Assembly: GCF_900156895.1 (NCBI RefSeq)
Contig: NZ_FTPD01000003.1
Location: 186,001-250,000 of the forward strand
Direction of reading: 5' to 3'
DNA length: 64,000 nt
Origin: Mesorhizobium prunaredense
Lineage (GTDB): Bacteria; Pseudomonadota; Alphaproteobacteria; Rhizobiales; Rhizobiaceae
Shown: in pieces, positions 44,459-52,878 of the stretch
Position numbering within the stretch: position 1 is the first letter of the stretch
Layout of the letters: the number at the start of each line of letters is the position of its first letter
The notes under the pieces: generated by a model
The model's database searches: none
The model's input: the letters and a program-made list of their open reading frames with translations, nothing else
What the model was told of the DNA's origin: nothing
Made by a program: the position numbers and the translations under genes

Positions 44459-45391
44459 TCAGTCTTCCAGCTTTTGCAGATGTTGCTCGAGATAGGGCCT
44501 CAGATGCTGGTGCTGCGACGGCAGCTTCAGCGCCTCGCCGAGATGGGCGGTGTCCTCGTCGCGGTCGAAGCCCGGCTCGTTGGTGGCGACTTCGAACAGC
44601 ACGCCGCCCGGCGTGCGGAAATAGATCGCCCAGAAATAATCGCGGTCGATCACCGGCGTCACCTGGTAGCCGGTGTCCATCAGCGCCTTGCGCACGTCGA
44701 GCTGCTTGGCGCGGTTTTCGACAGCGAAGGCGACGTGGTGGACCGAGCCGGCGCCGAGATCGGCAAAAGCGGCGCCCGGCAGCGATTCGATGTCGACGAT
44801 GTTGGCGCCGTTGCCGTCCTTCACCGCCAGCCTTTTTACAGTGCCGGACGTGTCGACTTCCTCATAGCCCATGAATTTCAGCAGCTCTTCCGTGGCGCCG
44901 CCATCCTTCAGCCTGAGCGACACCGAGTGAAAGCCGCGAATCGCCTCGTCCGAGGGAACATTGCCTTTCGCCCACGGCGTACGGGTGTCGGCCTTGCTCT
45001 CGACCAGCGCAAACCCGTCGCCATCGGGACCGGCGAAGCCAAGGCGCTTCTCGCCGAAGCTCTCGTCGCGCGACAGCCCGGTGACGCCCTCATCGGCAAA
45101 ACGCTTTTCCCAATAGGCGAGCGTGCCCTCGGGCACCGAATAGACCGTGGTGCCGACCTCGCCGACGCCGTGGCGGCCCTTGCCGATATTGGGGAACGGA
45201 AAATAGGTCATCACCGAACCGGGCGTGCCGAGCTCGTCGGCATAGTAGAGATGGTAGACATCCGGCGCGTCGAAATTGACGGTTTTCTTGACCCGGCGCA
45301 GGCCGAGCTTTTTGGTGAAGAACTCGTTGTTCTGGCGCGCATCCCTGGCCATCGAGGTGACGTGATGCAGGCCCTTGATCTGGTCGAGCAT
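44459..45391 (-). CDS. Ring-cleaving dioxygenase, MhqO/glyoxalase (VOC) family
   Basis: The 310-residue protein has two VOC modules: the first with IKGLHHVTSMARDA, the second with RGFHSVSLRL, then SVHHVAFAV and GGVLFEVATNEPGF providing histidine and glutamate metal ligands. This is the MhqO/MhqA group of hydroquinone-cleaving enzymes. ATG 45391 has AGGAG upstream. It heads a three-gene minus-strand unit and shares its upstream region, with the palindrome at 45503-45529, with the divergent sulfatase-like gene. Confidence 0.88.
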   Translation of the reverse strand: MLDQIKGLHHVTSMARDARQNNEFFTKKLGLRRVKKTVNFDAPDVYHLYYADELGTPGSVMTYFPFPNIGKGRHGVGEVGTTVYSVPEGTLAYWEKRFADEGVTGLSRDESFGEKRLGFAGPDGDGFALVESKADTRTPWAKGNVPSDEAIRGFHSVSLRLKDGGATEELLKFMGYEEVDTSGTVKRLAVKDGNGANIVDIESLPGAAFADLGAGSVHHVAFAVENRAKQLDVRKALMDTGYQVTPVIDRDYFWAIYFRTPGGVLFEVATNEPGFDRDEDTAHLGEALKLPSQHQHLRPYLEQHLQKLED

Positions 45392-45502
45392 TTTTCCTGC
45401 TCCTTCCCTTGTCCTGTGCGGCCCATGCCGCGTCCACGCCAATATGAGGACCCGCCAGCCGGCGGCAAAGGCCGCAAACACAGAATAGACTGTGCTCTAT
45501 AA

Positions 45503-45529
45503 GTGAACAATAAAGCGACTTTTGTTCAC
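45503..45529. promoter_or_regulatory. Operator-like inverted repeat between divergent genes
   Basis: GTGAACAA (45503-45510) and TTGTTCAC (45522-45529) form a perfect 8-bp inverted repeat with an 11-bp spacer, about 112 bp from the MhqO-type start and 96 bp from the hydrolase start. No regulator gene is adjacent. Confidence 0.6.
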
Positions 45530-45624
45530 CATTTAGCGAACACCTGAGGCTTGTGTCGCCACAAAAATTCGGCTCCCGTGACCGGCAGGTATTTGCGGCA
45601 GGTTTTCAAAGAAGGACACCAGCA

Positions 45625-47205
45625 TTGGTCAGAAAAGACAGACGCCCGAATGTTCTCCTGATCACCTGCGACCAGTGGCGCGGCGACTGCCTGTCGGCGG
45701 CAGGCAACAAGGTGGTGCGAACGCCAAATGCCGACGCGCTCGCCGCCGAGGGTGTGCTGTTTCGACAGCACTTTGGCGGGGCGGCGCCCTGCTCGCCGGC
45801 ACGCGCCTGCCTCTACACCGGCCTTTACCAGATGAACAACCGCGTCTGCCGCAACGGCACGCCGCTCGACGCCCGCCATGGCAACATCGCGCTCTCGGCA
45901 CGCAGTCTCGGTTATGATCCAACGCTGTTCGGCTATACCGACGTATCGCCCGATCCGCGCACGCTGGCGCCAGGCGACCCGCGGCTGAAAAGCTATGAAG
46001 GCGTGCTGCCCGGCTTCACCGTGCGCCAACTCCTGCCGGAGCACCAGAAACCGTGGCTGTCATGGCTCGAGGCGCGCGGCATCGATAGCGGCGCCGGCTT
46101 TCCCGATATCCATCGCCCAGCGGACGAAATCGTTGGTGCCACGACGGACGGCGCCGTGACCACCTCACCGCCCGTCTACTCGAAGGACGAGACCCCAGCC
46201 GCCTTCCTGACCGGCGAATTCGTCCGCTGGCTTGGCGAACAGGAGCGCGATACACCGTGGTTCGCGCATCTTTCCTTCCTCAGCCCGCATCCGCCCTTCA
46301 TCGTGCCGGAGCCTTACAACAGGATGTATGATCCAGCCGACGGAACAGCTTTCCGCCGCGCCGCGAGCTGGCAGGCCGAGGCGCAGAGCCACCCCTACCT
46401 TGCCTATGAACTTGGCCAGCAGCAGCGGGCAAATTTCCGCCCCGGCGCCGAGGGCAAGGTGCGCGACTGGGGCGACGACAATCTTGGCCGCATCCGCGCG
46501 CTTTATTACGGCATGATCTCGGAAGTCGACGCGCAGCTTGGCCGCATCTGGCAGGCGGTCAAGGCGGCGGATGCCTGGGACGAGACCATCGTCGTGCTGA
46601 CCTCTGACCATGCCGAGATGATGGGCGACCATTTCATGCTGGGCAAGGGCGGCTTCTTCGACGGCAGTTTTCATATTCCGCTGATCATCCGCGACCCGCG
46701 TCGCCGCAAGGCGGCCGGCGCCAGCGTCGACCGCTTCACCGAAGCGGTGGACATAGTGCCGACATTGCTCGATCTGCTTGGCGAGGTATCCCCGCCGCAT
46801 CTCGACGGACAATCGCTGAAGCCGTTCCTGGATGCCGGGGAGCCGGGCAACTGGCGCGAGGCCGCGCATTGGGAGTTCGATTTCCGCTCGGTTGCCGACG
46901 GTCATGCCGAGCGCCATTTCGACATCGGTCCGCGCCAATGCAATCTGGCCGTTATCCGCACGAAACAATTCAAATATGTACATTTCGGCGGCGGCCTGCC
47001 GCCGCTGCTGTTCGACCTGGAGCAGGATCGAGACGAACTGACCAATGTCGCTGCCGACCCGGCCTATCTGCCGGTCCGGCTGGAGCTTGCCGAAAGGCTG
47101 CTTGCCTGGCGGGCCGAACATCTCGATCAGTCGCTGGCGCTTGCCGAACTCACTGAGGATGGCGTGGTCGGCCACGTCGCAGGCCTGCCACCTTTCCAGT
47201 CATGA
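45625..47205 (+). CDS. Sulfatase-superfamily hydrolase, phosphonate monoester hydrolase (PehA)-like
   Basis: The 526-residue protein has metal-binding VLLITCDQWRGD (D16) and the formylglycine motif CSPAR at 56-60, with C56 the residue to be modified. The following LYQMNNRVCRNGTPLDARH and GYDPTLFGYTDVSPDPRT match my memory of rhizobial phosphonate monoester hydrolase closely. Such enzymes hydrolyse phosphonate monoesters, phosphodiesters and some sulfates. TTG 45625 was chosen because AAGGA is 8 bp upstream and the protein then starts like the family; a GTG at 45553 is the alternative. No formylglycine-generating enzyme gene is in the window. Confidence 0.86.
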   Translation: MVRKDRRPNVLLITCDQWRGDCLSAAGNKVVRTPNADALAAEGVLFRQHFGGAAPCSPARACLYTGLYQMNNRVCRNGTPLDARHGNIALSARSLGYDPTLFGYTDVSPDPRTLAPGDPRLKSYEGVLPGFTVRQLLPEHQKPWLSWLEARGIDSGAGFPDIHRPADEIVGATTDGAVTTSPPVYSKDETPAAFLTGEFVRWLGEQERDTPWFAHLSFLSPHPPFIVPEPYNRMYDPADGTAFRRAASWQAEAQSHPYLAYELGQQQRANFRPGAEGKVRDWGDDNLGRIRALYYGMISEVDAQLGRIWQAVKAADAWDETIVVLTSDHAEMMGDHFMLGKGGFFDGSFHIPLIIRDPRRRKAAGASVDRFTEAVDIVPTLLDLLGEVSPPHLDGQSLKPFLDAGEPGNWREAAHWEFDFRSVADGHAERHFDIGPRQCNLAVIRTKQFKYVHFGGGLPPLLFDLEQDRDELTNVAADPAYLPVRLELAERLLAWRAEHLDQSLALAELTEDGVVGHVAGLPPFQS

Positions 47206-47240
47206 AAGAGGCCCGCGCCCTTACCGGCACGGGCCTCTTT
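47205..47240. terminator. Bidirectional intrinsic terminator
   Basis: AAAGAGGCCCG (47205-47215) and CGGGCCTCTTT (47230-47240) form an 11-bp perfect inverted repeat between two convergent genes, with A/T runs at both outer ends. Confidence 0.85.
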
Positions 47241-47255
47241 CGTCGTTGGAGTAAA

Positions 47256-48710
47256 CTAGCGCATGATCATGCGCTGTGTGTCGCGGTTTTGCGTATATGT
47301 GCCCTTGTCATAAGGGGCCTGCGCCTCGAGCTGTTCCTTGGTGAAGCTCGTGTAGAGATAGCGCTTGCCATCCTTGTCGGTCATGAATTTCAGGTTATCC
47401 ATGCCGACAGCCACTTCCTTCTCACCAATGCCAAGGAAACCGCCGACGTCGATGATGACGGCGTCGACCTTCTTGTCGCCCGTCAGCACGACGTCACCAA
47501 TCTCACCGACGTTGACATCGTTGGCGCCATAGACGGTGGTTCCAACCAAATCCTCGGAGCGGATTTCGTTGATCGGCATTTCGGCCAGCGCCGACTTGTC
47601 GATCGCCGCGGTCTGTGTCTGGTCGGGTGTTGCGTCAGGCGTTGCTGCAGCCGGAGCCTCGGCTGCCTTGTCCATTGGAGCCGGAGCAGCGGTGTCAGGC
47701 GTTGCCGCAGGGGCTTCCGCGGTCTTGTCCGCCGGGGCTGGAGCAGCGGCGTCAGGCGTTGCCGCCGGAGCTTCCGCGGTCTTCTCCGCCGGGGCTGGAG
47801 TGACAGCAGGGGTGGTGGTCACTGGCGCCGGCGTCGCCGCGTCAGTCGATGCGGTTGTCGCCGGGGCGGGATCATAGGGCCTGCGGTCGAACTCCGGCAG
47901 CGCCTCCAACTCTTCCTTCGTGGTCTCGGCCACCAGCCAGCGATCGCCTTCCCTCTCCGCCCACTTGGCCTCGTCGAACTGATAGGCGACATTCTTTTCG
48001 CCAATCTCAAGGAAGCCGCCGACGCCAATGATCAGCGACTCGGCCTTGCCATCCTTGGCCAGGACGATGTCGTTCACGTCGCCAATGTTTTGAGCATCGT
48101 CGCCGGTGCCGTTGTAGACGGTTTCACCGATGATGTTGGTGGCAAGGTTGCCATCAGCGCGCTTCACGGGTTCGGCCGGAGCCGGTTCGGCCGGAGCCGC
48201 CGGAGCGTTCTGCGCGGTGGTGTCGGTCGAGCCAGAAGGGGCTGGAGGAGCCGTGGCCGTGGTGTCGGTGGCCGCAGGAGCCGGATCATAGGGCTTGCGA
48301 TCGAAGTCCGGCTGAGCCGTCAACTCATCCTTTGTGGTTTCGGCGATCAGCCAGCGGTCGCCATTCCGTTCGGCCCATTGCAGCTTGCTGTAGTCGAAAG
48401 CGACATTCTTGGCGCCAACGCCAAGAAAGCCGCCGACGCCGATGACGACGGATTTCGCCTGACCGTTTTCATCGAAGACGACATCACTGACATTACCGAT
48501 GTTCTCGGCATCGTCGCCTGTGCCATTATAGACAGATTCACCGACGATGTTGGTTACCAGGCTGCCCTCGGCACGCGCAACGGGAGCTGCCGGAGCTGTA
48601 TCCTGGACTGCCGGGTCCTGCGTCGGCGCCGGAGTTGTGGTCGACTGCGCATAAGCACCGGTCGCAAGCAAAGCTGCGAGTGCGGTGGTGGTTAAAAGGG
48701 TGCGGATCAT
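47256..48710 (-). CDS. Secreted protein with three PRC-barrel domains
   Basis: The 484-residue protein has a signal peptide (cleavage after AYA, about residue 21). Two close PRC-barrel repeats (about 50-145 and 185-285) share NIVGESVYNGTGDDAENIG-like starts and GVGGFLxxGxKNVA cores; a third, more distant one (about 375-470) reads DLVGTTVYGANDVNVGEIGD. The linker from about 300 to 360 holds three Ala/Pro/Thr repeats of 19-20 residues. PRC-barrel proteins of this type are common in rhizobial envelopes, with unclear function. It lies just downstream of an EcfG-type promoter at 48780-48804. Confidence 0.85.
   Translation of the reverse strand: MIRTLLTTTALAALLATGAYAQSTTTPAPTQDPAVQDTAPAAPVARAEGSLVTNIVGESVYNGTGDDAENIGNVSDVVFDENGQAKSVVIGVGGFLGVGAKNVAFDYSKLQWAERNGDRWLIAETTKDELTAQPDFDRKPYDPAPAATDTTATAPPAPSGSTDTTAQNAPAAPAEPAPAEPVKRADGNLATNIIGETVYNGTGDDAQNIGDVNDIVLAKDGKAESLIIGVGGFLEIGEKNVAYQFDEAKWAEREGDRWLVAETTKEELEALPEFDRRPYDPAPATTASTDAATPAPVTTTPAVTPAPAEKTAEAPAATPDAAAPAPADKTAEAPAATPDTAAPAPMDKAAEAPAAATPDATPDQTQTAAIDKSALAEMPINEIRSEDLVGTTVYGANDVNVGEIGDVVLTGDKKVDAVIIDVGGFLGIGEKEVAVGMDNLKFMTDKDGKRYLYTSFTKEQLEAQAPYDKGTYTQNRDTQRMIMR
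47641..47800 (-). repeat. Coding tandem repeat in the PRC-barrel gene
   Basis: Units of 60, 57 and about 43 bp at 47641, 47701 and 47758 encode an Ala/Pro-rich linker with KTAEAPAATPD-type repeats. Likely to vary in number between strains. Confidence 0.85.
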
Positions 48711-48779
48711 CGTAAATCCTCCTCGTGCGTTATCTCGCGCCGCGAGCAGGGGAGATTGGTCGCGGCGTTACACATTCAC

Positions 48780-48804
48780 AACGTCGTGACCGCGCGGTTG
48801 TTCC
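48780..48804 (-). promoter_or_regulatory. EcfG-type (general stress) promoter of the PRC-barrel gene
   Basis: On the minus strand GGAAC (48804-48800) is followed by 16 bp and CGTT (48783-48780), the alphaproteobacterial EcfG consensus. It lies 70 bp upstream of the gene start. Confidence 0.85.
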
Positions 48805-48900
48805 GACACCATGGCGAGCGTCGTGCAAAAACCACCCGAATCGCGCTCAGCCATGCGTTCGCCCGGTGAGATTCGCTCCTGTATTTTCGTTATAGCATGT

Positions 48901-48925
48901 GGAACTTTTTTTCAGCCGCCCCGTT
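48901..48925 (+). promoter_or_regulatory. EcfG-type promoter of the diacylglycerol-kinase-like gene
   Basis: GGAAC (48901-48905), 16 bp, CGTT (48922-48925). This places transcription start near 48932 and excludes an in-frame ATG at 48897 as the translation start. Confidence 0.85.
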
Positions 48926-48995
48926 CCAACCTGTGGCTGGGTCTGTCCTGGCCGATAATTATCCAATGGCTGCCAAGAAAAAACGGAGCAGGGGG

Positions 48996-49916
48996 ATGCG
49001 ATTTGCGGCGGTGCTGAACCGGGAGGGCGGCACCCTGCGAACGATTGATCTCTCCGCCTTCACCGACCGGATGCGCCAGGCGTTGGAGGCAGCAGGTCAC
49101 TGCATCGATATCGAAATCGTTGCCGGCAGGGACATCGTCGCAACGCTGGACCGCATCGCTTCCAGGCACAGTGTCGATATTGTGCTGGCTGGTGGCGGCG
49201 ACGGCACCATTTCGGCCGCGGCGGCTCGGTTGATGGGCAGGAAGAAGGCACTTGCCATCTTACCGGCTGGCACGATGAACCTGTTCGCGCGCGGGCTTGG
49301 CATTCCACAGACCCTTGACGCGGCCGTGAAATCCTTTGCCGACGGCGAGGTGATCGCAGTCGATATGGCAACCGCCAACGGTAAGCCATTCGTGCATCAG
49401 TTCTCGATCGGCATGCATGCCAGGATGGTTCAGCTTCGCCAGACTATGGAATTTGGCTCGCGGTTGGGAAAGATGCGGGCTTCGGTGAAGGCTGCCTGGG
49501 CGGCGATCAACAACCCTTCGGCAATGAAGGTGACGCTGATCATCGGCGAAGCCGAGATCGTGACGCGCACCACCGGCATCGGCATCACCAACAATCTGTT
49601 CGGTGAGGGTCATCTGCCCTATGCCGACAATCCCGCTGGCGGCGTGCTCGGCATCTATGTCACGGTGGCGCGGCGGCGTGGCGAACTGGTCAGGGTCCTC
49701 TTCGACATGGCGCGCGGCAAATGGCGCGACAGTGAGCATGTGGAAATTCACCAGGCTGACCGGGCCGTTTTGAAAGTCCACTCGGCTGCGAAGAAATTTC
49801 GCGCCGTCATGGATGGCGAACTGGTCAGGCTTGACCGCGAAACGACGATCGAAATTCATCCTGGTGCGCTGAACGTTCTCGTCCCGGCGCGCGCCGTCCA
49901 GGCGAAGGCCGCGTGA
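48996..49916 (+). CDS. Diacylglycerol/sphingosine-kinase family lipid kinase
   Basis: The 306-residue protein has the DAGK catalytic pattern IVLAGGGDGTISAAAARL (GGGDG at 66-70), AILPAGTMNLFARGLGIP, and the C-terminal KKFRAVMDGELVRL segment. It would phosphorylate a lipid at the inner membrane. ATG 48996 has GGAG 7 bp upstream; ATG 48966 adds ten basic residues and is possible. The promoter at 48901-48925 indicates control by the general stress sigma factor. Confidence 0.88.
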   Translation: MRFAAVLNREGGTLRTIDLSAFTDRMRQALEAAGHCIDIEIVAGRDIVATLDRIASRHSVDIVLAGGGDGTISAAAARLMGRKKALAILPAGTMNLFARGLGIPQTLDAAVKSFADGEVIAVDMATANGKPFVHQFSIGMHARMVQLRQTMEFGSRLGKMRASVKAAWAAINNPSAMKVTLIIGEAEIVTRTTGIGITNNLFGEGHLPYADNPAGGVLGIYVTVARRRGELVRVLFDMARGKWRDSEHVEIHQADRAVLKVHSAAKKFRAVMDGELVRLDRETTIEIHPGALNVLVPARAVQAKAA

Positions 49917-49945
49917 TGCATCCCGGCTTAGTCGATCGGAAGCCT

Positions 49946-50146
49946 TCAGCCCCGGGGAATCTCGCCCTGTTCGTTCCTGGGGAGTTCGCCCTGTTCGGTT
50001 GTCGGCGTCCGGTCTATCATGTTGCCGTAAATCTCCGCGATGCCCCAGGCGATAAACGCCAAAAGCAGCGCGGCGATCAAGATACGAAAAGTGTGCCACC
50101 CCCAGCGTCCCTGGCGGGCTTTGTCTTCAGGAACGATCTTGGGCAT
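49946..50146 (-). CDS. Small single-span membrane protein, stress-regulated
   Basis: A 66-residue protein with one membrane span (FRILIAALLLAFIAWGIAEIYGNMI, about 20-44) and a C-terminal tail with a near-repeat of EQGELPRN and EQGEIPRG. GGAGG lies upstream of the ATG at 50146, and an EcfG promoter lies at 50222-50246. No family recognised. Confidence 0.75.
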   Translation of the reverse strand: MPKIVPEDKARQGRWGWHTFRILIAALLLAFIAWGIAEIYGNMIDRTPTTEQGELPRNEQGEIPRG

Positions 50147-50156
50147 GATCGGCCTC

Positions 50157-50192
50157 CATTTCGTTTGGCGCTGGCATTTCGTTTGGCGCTGG
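50157..50192 (-). repeat. Two 18-bp tandem repeats in a 5' leader
   Basis: CATTTCGTTTGGCGCTGG occurs exactly twice, at 50157-50174 and 50175-50192, inside the predicted untranslated leader of the small membrane protein gene. Confidence 0.9.
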
Positions 50193-50221
50193 CGGGCGCG
50201 GCTGGCAAAATGTGGTTGGGT

Positions 50222-50246
50222 AACGGTTCCTCAAGGCGAAGGTTCC
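50222..50246 (-). promoter_or_regulatory. EcfG-type promoter of the small membrane protein gene
   Basis: On the minus strand GGAAC (50246-50242), 16 bp, CGTT (50225-50222). Confidence 0.82.
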
Positions 50247-50310
50247 GGTTTCAGAGCCTGGCAACTGGGCCCAGCGCCAATGGCTGCAAGCCGATGCATT
50301 TGGGGGCCTT

Positions 50311-51843
50311 GTGGATCGCAGGGTAGTGAAAAAGCCGAACCTGCCGGTCGATGTCCTTAGCGTGGTAAGGGCGCAGGACCGGCTTGCCGTACTCCATGAT
50401 CTCGATGCAATCGACACGGCGGCCGATCCTGACTTCGACACTATCAGTGGGCTCGCCGCCGCGGTGATGCAAACGCCTGTCGCGCTGGTGACACTGCTCG
50501 ATATCGAGCGGCAGTGGTTCAAGTCCGGTGTCGGCCTGGACGAGACCGAGGCCGAGACCGATACATCTTTCTGCGCCCACACCATTGCCGCCGGCGACGG
50601 GCCGATGGTGGTGACCGATGCGACCATGGATTCACGCTTCAACGCCAGCCCGCTGGTCACTGGCGAGCATCATTTCCGTTTCTATGCGGGTGCGGCGATT
50701 GTGGTGGCCGGCGCCCGGATCGGCACGCTCTGCGTGCTCGATCGGAGGCCGCGCGCGTCGCCGACTGCCGCCCAGCTCGAACAATTGACGGCGCTCGCCA
50801 GCCTCGCCGCCAGCCTGTTCGCATTGAAGGACACCACCCGCAACGCCGCCAGCGCCGCTGCGGCACTGGCGCGCGAGGAAAAGCGGCGCGGCATTGCGCT
50901 CGATGCCGCATCGCTCGCGAGCTGGGCATGGGATATCCATAGCGATATGATCGAATGCGATGCCCGGTTATCCGAGCTGTTCGACCTGCCGCGCTCGACC
51001 CGGCTGAGGGCGCGCGATATCCTTGCCGCCATCGACCCGCGTGACGTCTACCAGACCGAGACACGCTTTCGCGACGCGCTGAGCGGCGGCGACGATTATT
51101 TTGGCGAATACCGCGTCAAGGGCTTCAGTCCGCCGCGCTGGCTCGCTACGCGCGGCCGGGTCATCGAGCGCGACGGCGACGGCAAGCCGACGCTGATCTT
51201 CGGCGTCAACTACGACGTCACCGAACGCAAGCTCGGCGATGAGCGGCAGCGGCTGTTACTGCGCGAGCTGAACCATCGCGTCAAGAACACGCTGGCGACC
51301 GTCCAGGCGCTGGCGACGCAGACAGTCCGCCATGCCCGCCAGCCGAGCGATTTCCTCGACGCCTTCAGCGCCAGGCTTCAGGCGCTGGGCGCCGCCCACA
51401 GCCTGCTGTCCGACAGAGAGTGGCGCGGCATCGGCATTCGCGAACTCGTGCAGATCGAGGTCAAGCCGTTCGACACCGCCGATCAGCCACGCATGACAAT
51501 CTCAGGCGCCGATCTGCTGCTTTCGCCCGACCAGGCAGTCGGGCTTGGCCTGATCCTGCATGAACTGGCCAGCAACGCCCTGCAACACGGAGCGCTGTCG
51601 GCGGCGTCGGGCAAGGTCGATCTCGACTGGAGGGCACAGGTTCGGAAAAGCGCCCGGCGCCTGGTGCTGACCTGGCGCGAAAGCGGCGGGCCTGAAGTTG
51701 CCTCGCCCGAACGCCACGGCTTCGGCTCGATCCTGATCCGCCGCAGCCTGGCCAAGGTCATCTCCAGTGAAGTGACCCACGAATTCCGGCCGGAAGGCGT
51801 GTTCGCCGAAATATCGATGCCGCTGGAGGATCTGCCGAAGTGA
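50311..51843 (+). CDS. HWE-family sensor histidine kinase with GAF and PAS domains
   Basis: The 510-residue cytoplasmic kinase has a GAF domain (about 35-175, FKSGVGLDETEAETDTSFCAH), a PAS domain (about 195-310) and an HWE/HisKA2-type core with LRELNHRVKNTLATVQALA (phospho-histidine in NHRVKN), GLILHELASNALQHGAL and LTWRESGG. Kinases of this class phosphorylate PhyR in several alphaproteobacteria, and PhyR is encoded 4 kb away. GTG 50311 follows GGGGG. No EcfG promoter was found upstream. Confidence 0.9.
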   Translation: MDRRVVKKPNLPVDVLSVVRAQDRLAVLHDLDAIDTAADPDFDTISGLAAAVMQTPVALVTLLDIERQWFKSGVGLDETEAETDTSFCAHTIAAGDGPMVVTDATMDSRFNASPLVTGEHHFRFYAGAAIVVAGARIGTLCVLDRRPRASPTAAQLEQLTALASLAASLFALKDTTRNAASAAAALAREEKRRGIALDAASLASWAWDIHSDMIECDARLSELFDLPRSTRLRARDILAAIDPRDVYQTETRFRDALSGGDDYFGEYRVKGFSPPRWLATRGRVIERDGDGKPTLIFGVNYDVTERKLGDERQRLLLRELNHRVKNTLATVQALATQTVRHARQPSDFLDAFSARLQALGAAHSLLSDREWRGIGIRELVQIEVKPFDTADQPRMTISGADLLLSPDQAVGLGLILHELASNALQHGALSAASGKVDLDWRAQVRKSARRLVLTWRESGGPEVASPERHGFGSILIRRSLAKVISSEVTHEFRPEGVFAEISMPLEDLPK

Positions 51844-51952
51844 CGGCTCGACCATGGACCTCGAACAAAGCTCCGCGTCAGGGAAAAGTGGAACCCGGTT
51901 TTCGGATCATTGCCAACACGAAATTGCCAACACGAAGAAGAATCACTTCCAG

Positions 51953-52417
51953 CTATTTCGCTTCGCCGGCATCCGGATTGTCGGCATCGGACTTTGTGTT
52001 CTCGCGGTAGATGGCGTAGGCGGCGAGTGCAATCGCCGGGGCGAGTATGGTGCCGAGGCCGCCTTTCCCCTTGAGTAGCGCCGGCAGCACGGCGAGCGCG
52101 GCCGTGATGCCGACCGCCTTCATGTCGGCATTGCGCCTCCGCGCCCGGCGTCGGGCGCGCGCGCCGGCCGACAGCTGATGGATAAGCAAGAGGAGCCCTG
52201 CGATCAGCAGGAAGCCGACCCCGAAACCAAGGCAGGCTGCCATCGGCCCGTAGCGACCCGCGACCCAGACATAGGCCGCTCCGATGAGGAAACCGAGGCC
52301 GCACAGCGCTGCAAGTCCTGCGAGCGCATAGACGATCGCAGCCCTGCGCGCGCGGCGCACAACTGCAGCGGCTTCACCCGAGGCGAGGCCCGAGATCAAC
52401 GATGCCAGCATTCCCAT
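51953..52417 (-). CDS. Membrane protein of the phage-holin-like superfamily
   Basis: The 154-residue protein has an amphipathic N-terminus (MLASLISGLASGEAAAVV), two strong spans (about 27-50 and 58-82), a basic cytoplasmic loop (ARARRRARRRNAD) and a weak third hydrophobic stretch. This layout is common next to YqjD/DUF883 genes, as here (8 bp downstream of that gene). Likely co-transcribed from the EcfG promoter at 52783. Confidence 0.72.
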   Translation of the reverse strand: MGMLASLISGLASGEAAAVVRRARRAAIVYALAGLAALCGLGFLIGAAYVWVAGRYGPMAACLGFGVGFLLIAGLLLLIHQLSAGARARRRARRRNADMKAVGITAALAVLPALLKGKGGLGTILAPAIALAAYAIYRENTKSDADNPDAGEAK

Positions 52418-52425
52418 CTGGGAGA

Positions 52426-52752
52426 CTAGCGGCGCGCGAGAAGCGCAAACAGAAAGCCCACGCCTGCCGCGATTGCCAGCGACGTCACCGGCTTTTCGCG
52501 CACGCTCGCCACCACTTGCGCTTCGATATCCCTGGCGTTGCTGCGCACATTTTCAAAGGCTGCTTCGCCTTGGGCGCGCAATTGCTCGACCCCTTCCGCA
52601 GCAACGCGACGAGCAGCCCCGTAACCATGTTGGCCGGTTTCGGCCAGCTGTTCGGTGAGTTTCTGAATGTCGACTTTCAGCTGCCTGATGTCGTCTTCAA
52701 GGTCCGAATTCGGCCGGCTTTCGTTCGGGGACTTTCCTGCGGCAGTCGCCAT
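52426..52752 (-). CDS. YqjD/ElaB-type (DUF883) inner-membrane protein
   Basis: The 108-residue protein has a polar, coiled-coil-like body (DLEDDIRQLKVDIQKLTEQL) and a C-terminal anchor (SLAIAAGVGFLFALLARR) with the usual REKPVTSL just before it. E. coli relatives bind ribosomes at the membrane in stationary phase. ATG 52752 was chosen because the EcfG promoter at 52783-52807 lies just upstream, making longer starts impossible. Confidence 0.88.
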   Translation of the reverse strand: MATAAGKSPNESRPNSDLEDDIRQLKVDIQKLTEQLAETGQHGYGAARRVAAEGVEQLRAQGEAAFENVRSNARDIEAQVVASVREKPVTSLAIAAGVGFLFALLARR

Positions 52753-52782
52753 TGCTTGACTCCTTGCGTTTGCTCGGGTCGA

Positions 52783-52807
52783 AACGTTCGACCCACCCCA
52801 AGGTTCC
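52783..52807 (-). promoter_or_regulatory. EcfG-type promoter of the DUF883-holin-like unit
   Basis: On the minus strand GGAAC (52807-52803), 16 bp, CGTT (52786-52783), 31 bp before the start codon. Confidence 0.85.
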
Positions 52808-52878
52808 GAAATCGGAACAACTCCCATGAAAGGGTGTTTGCGCAGCCGAGTCCAGCCCGGCACGTCTCCGCTAGCCGC

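Noticed and set aside
48897..48995. Earlier start of the lipid kinase
   Set aside because: It overlaps the -35 of the EcfG promoter at 48901, so it would be upstream of the transcription start.
51953..52417. Prophage holin
   Set aside because: The holin-like membrane layout is paired with a DUF883 gene and an EcfG promoter, with no phage genes nearby.
52814..52838. A further plus-strand EcfG-like site
   Set aside because: GGAAC is followed after 16 bp by TGTT instead of CGTT and no plus-strand gene follows.
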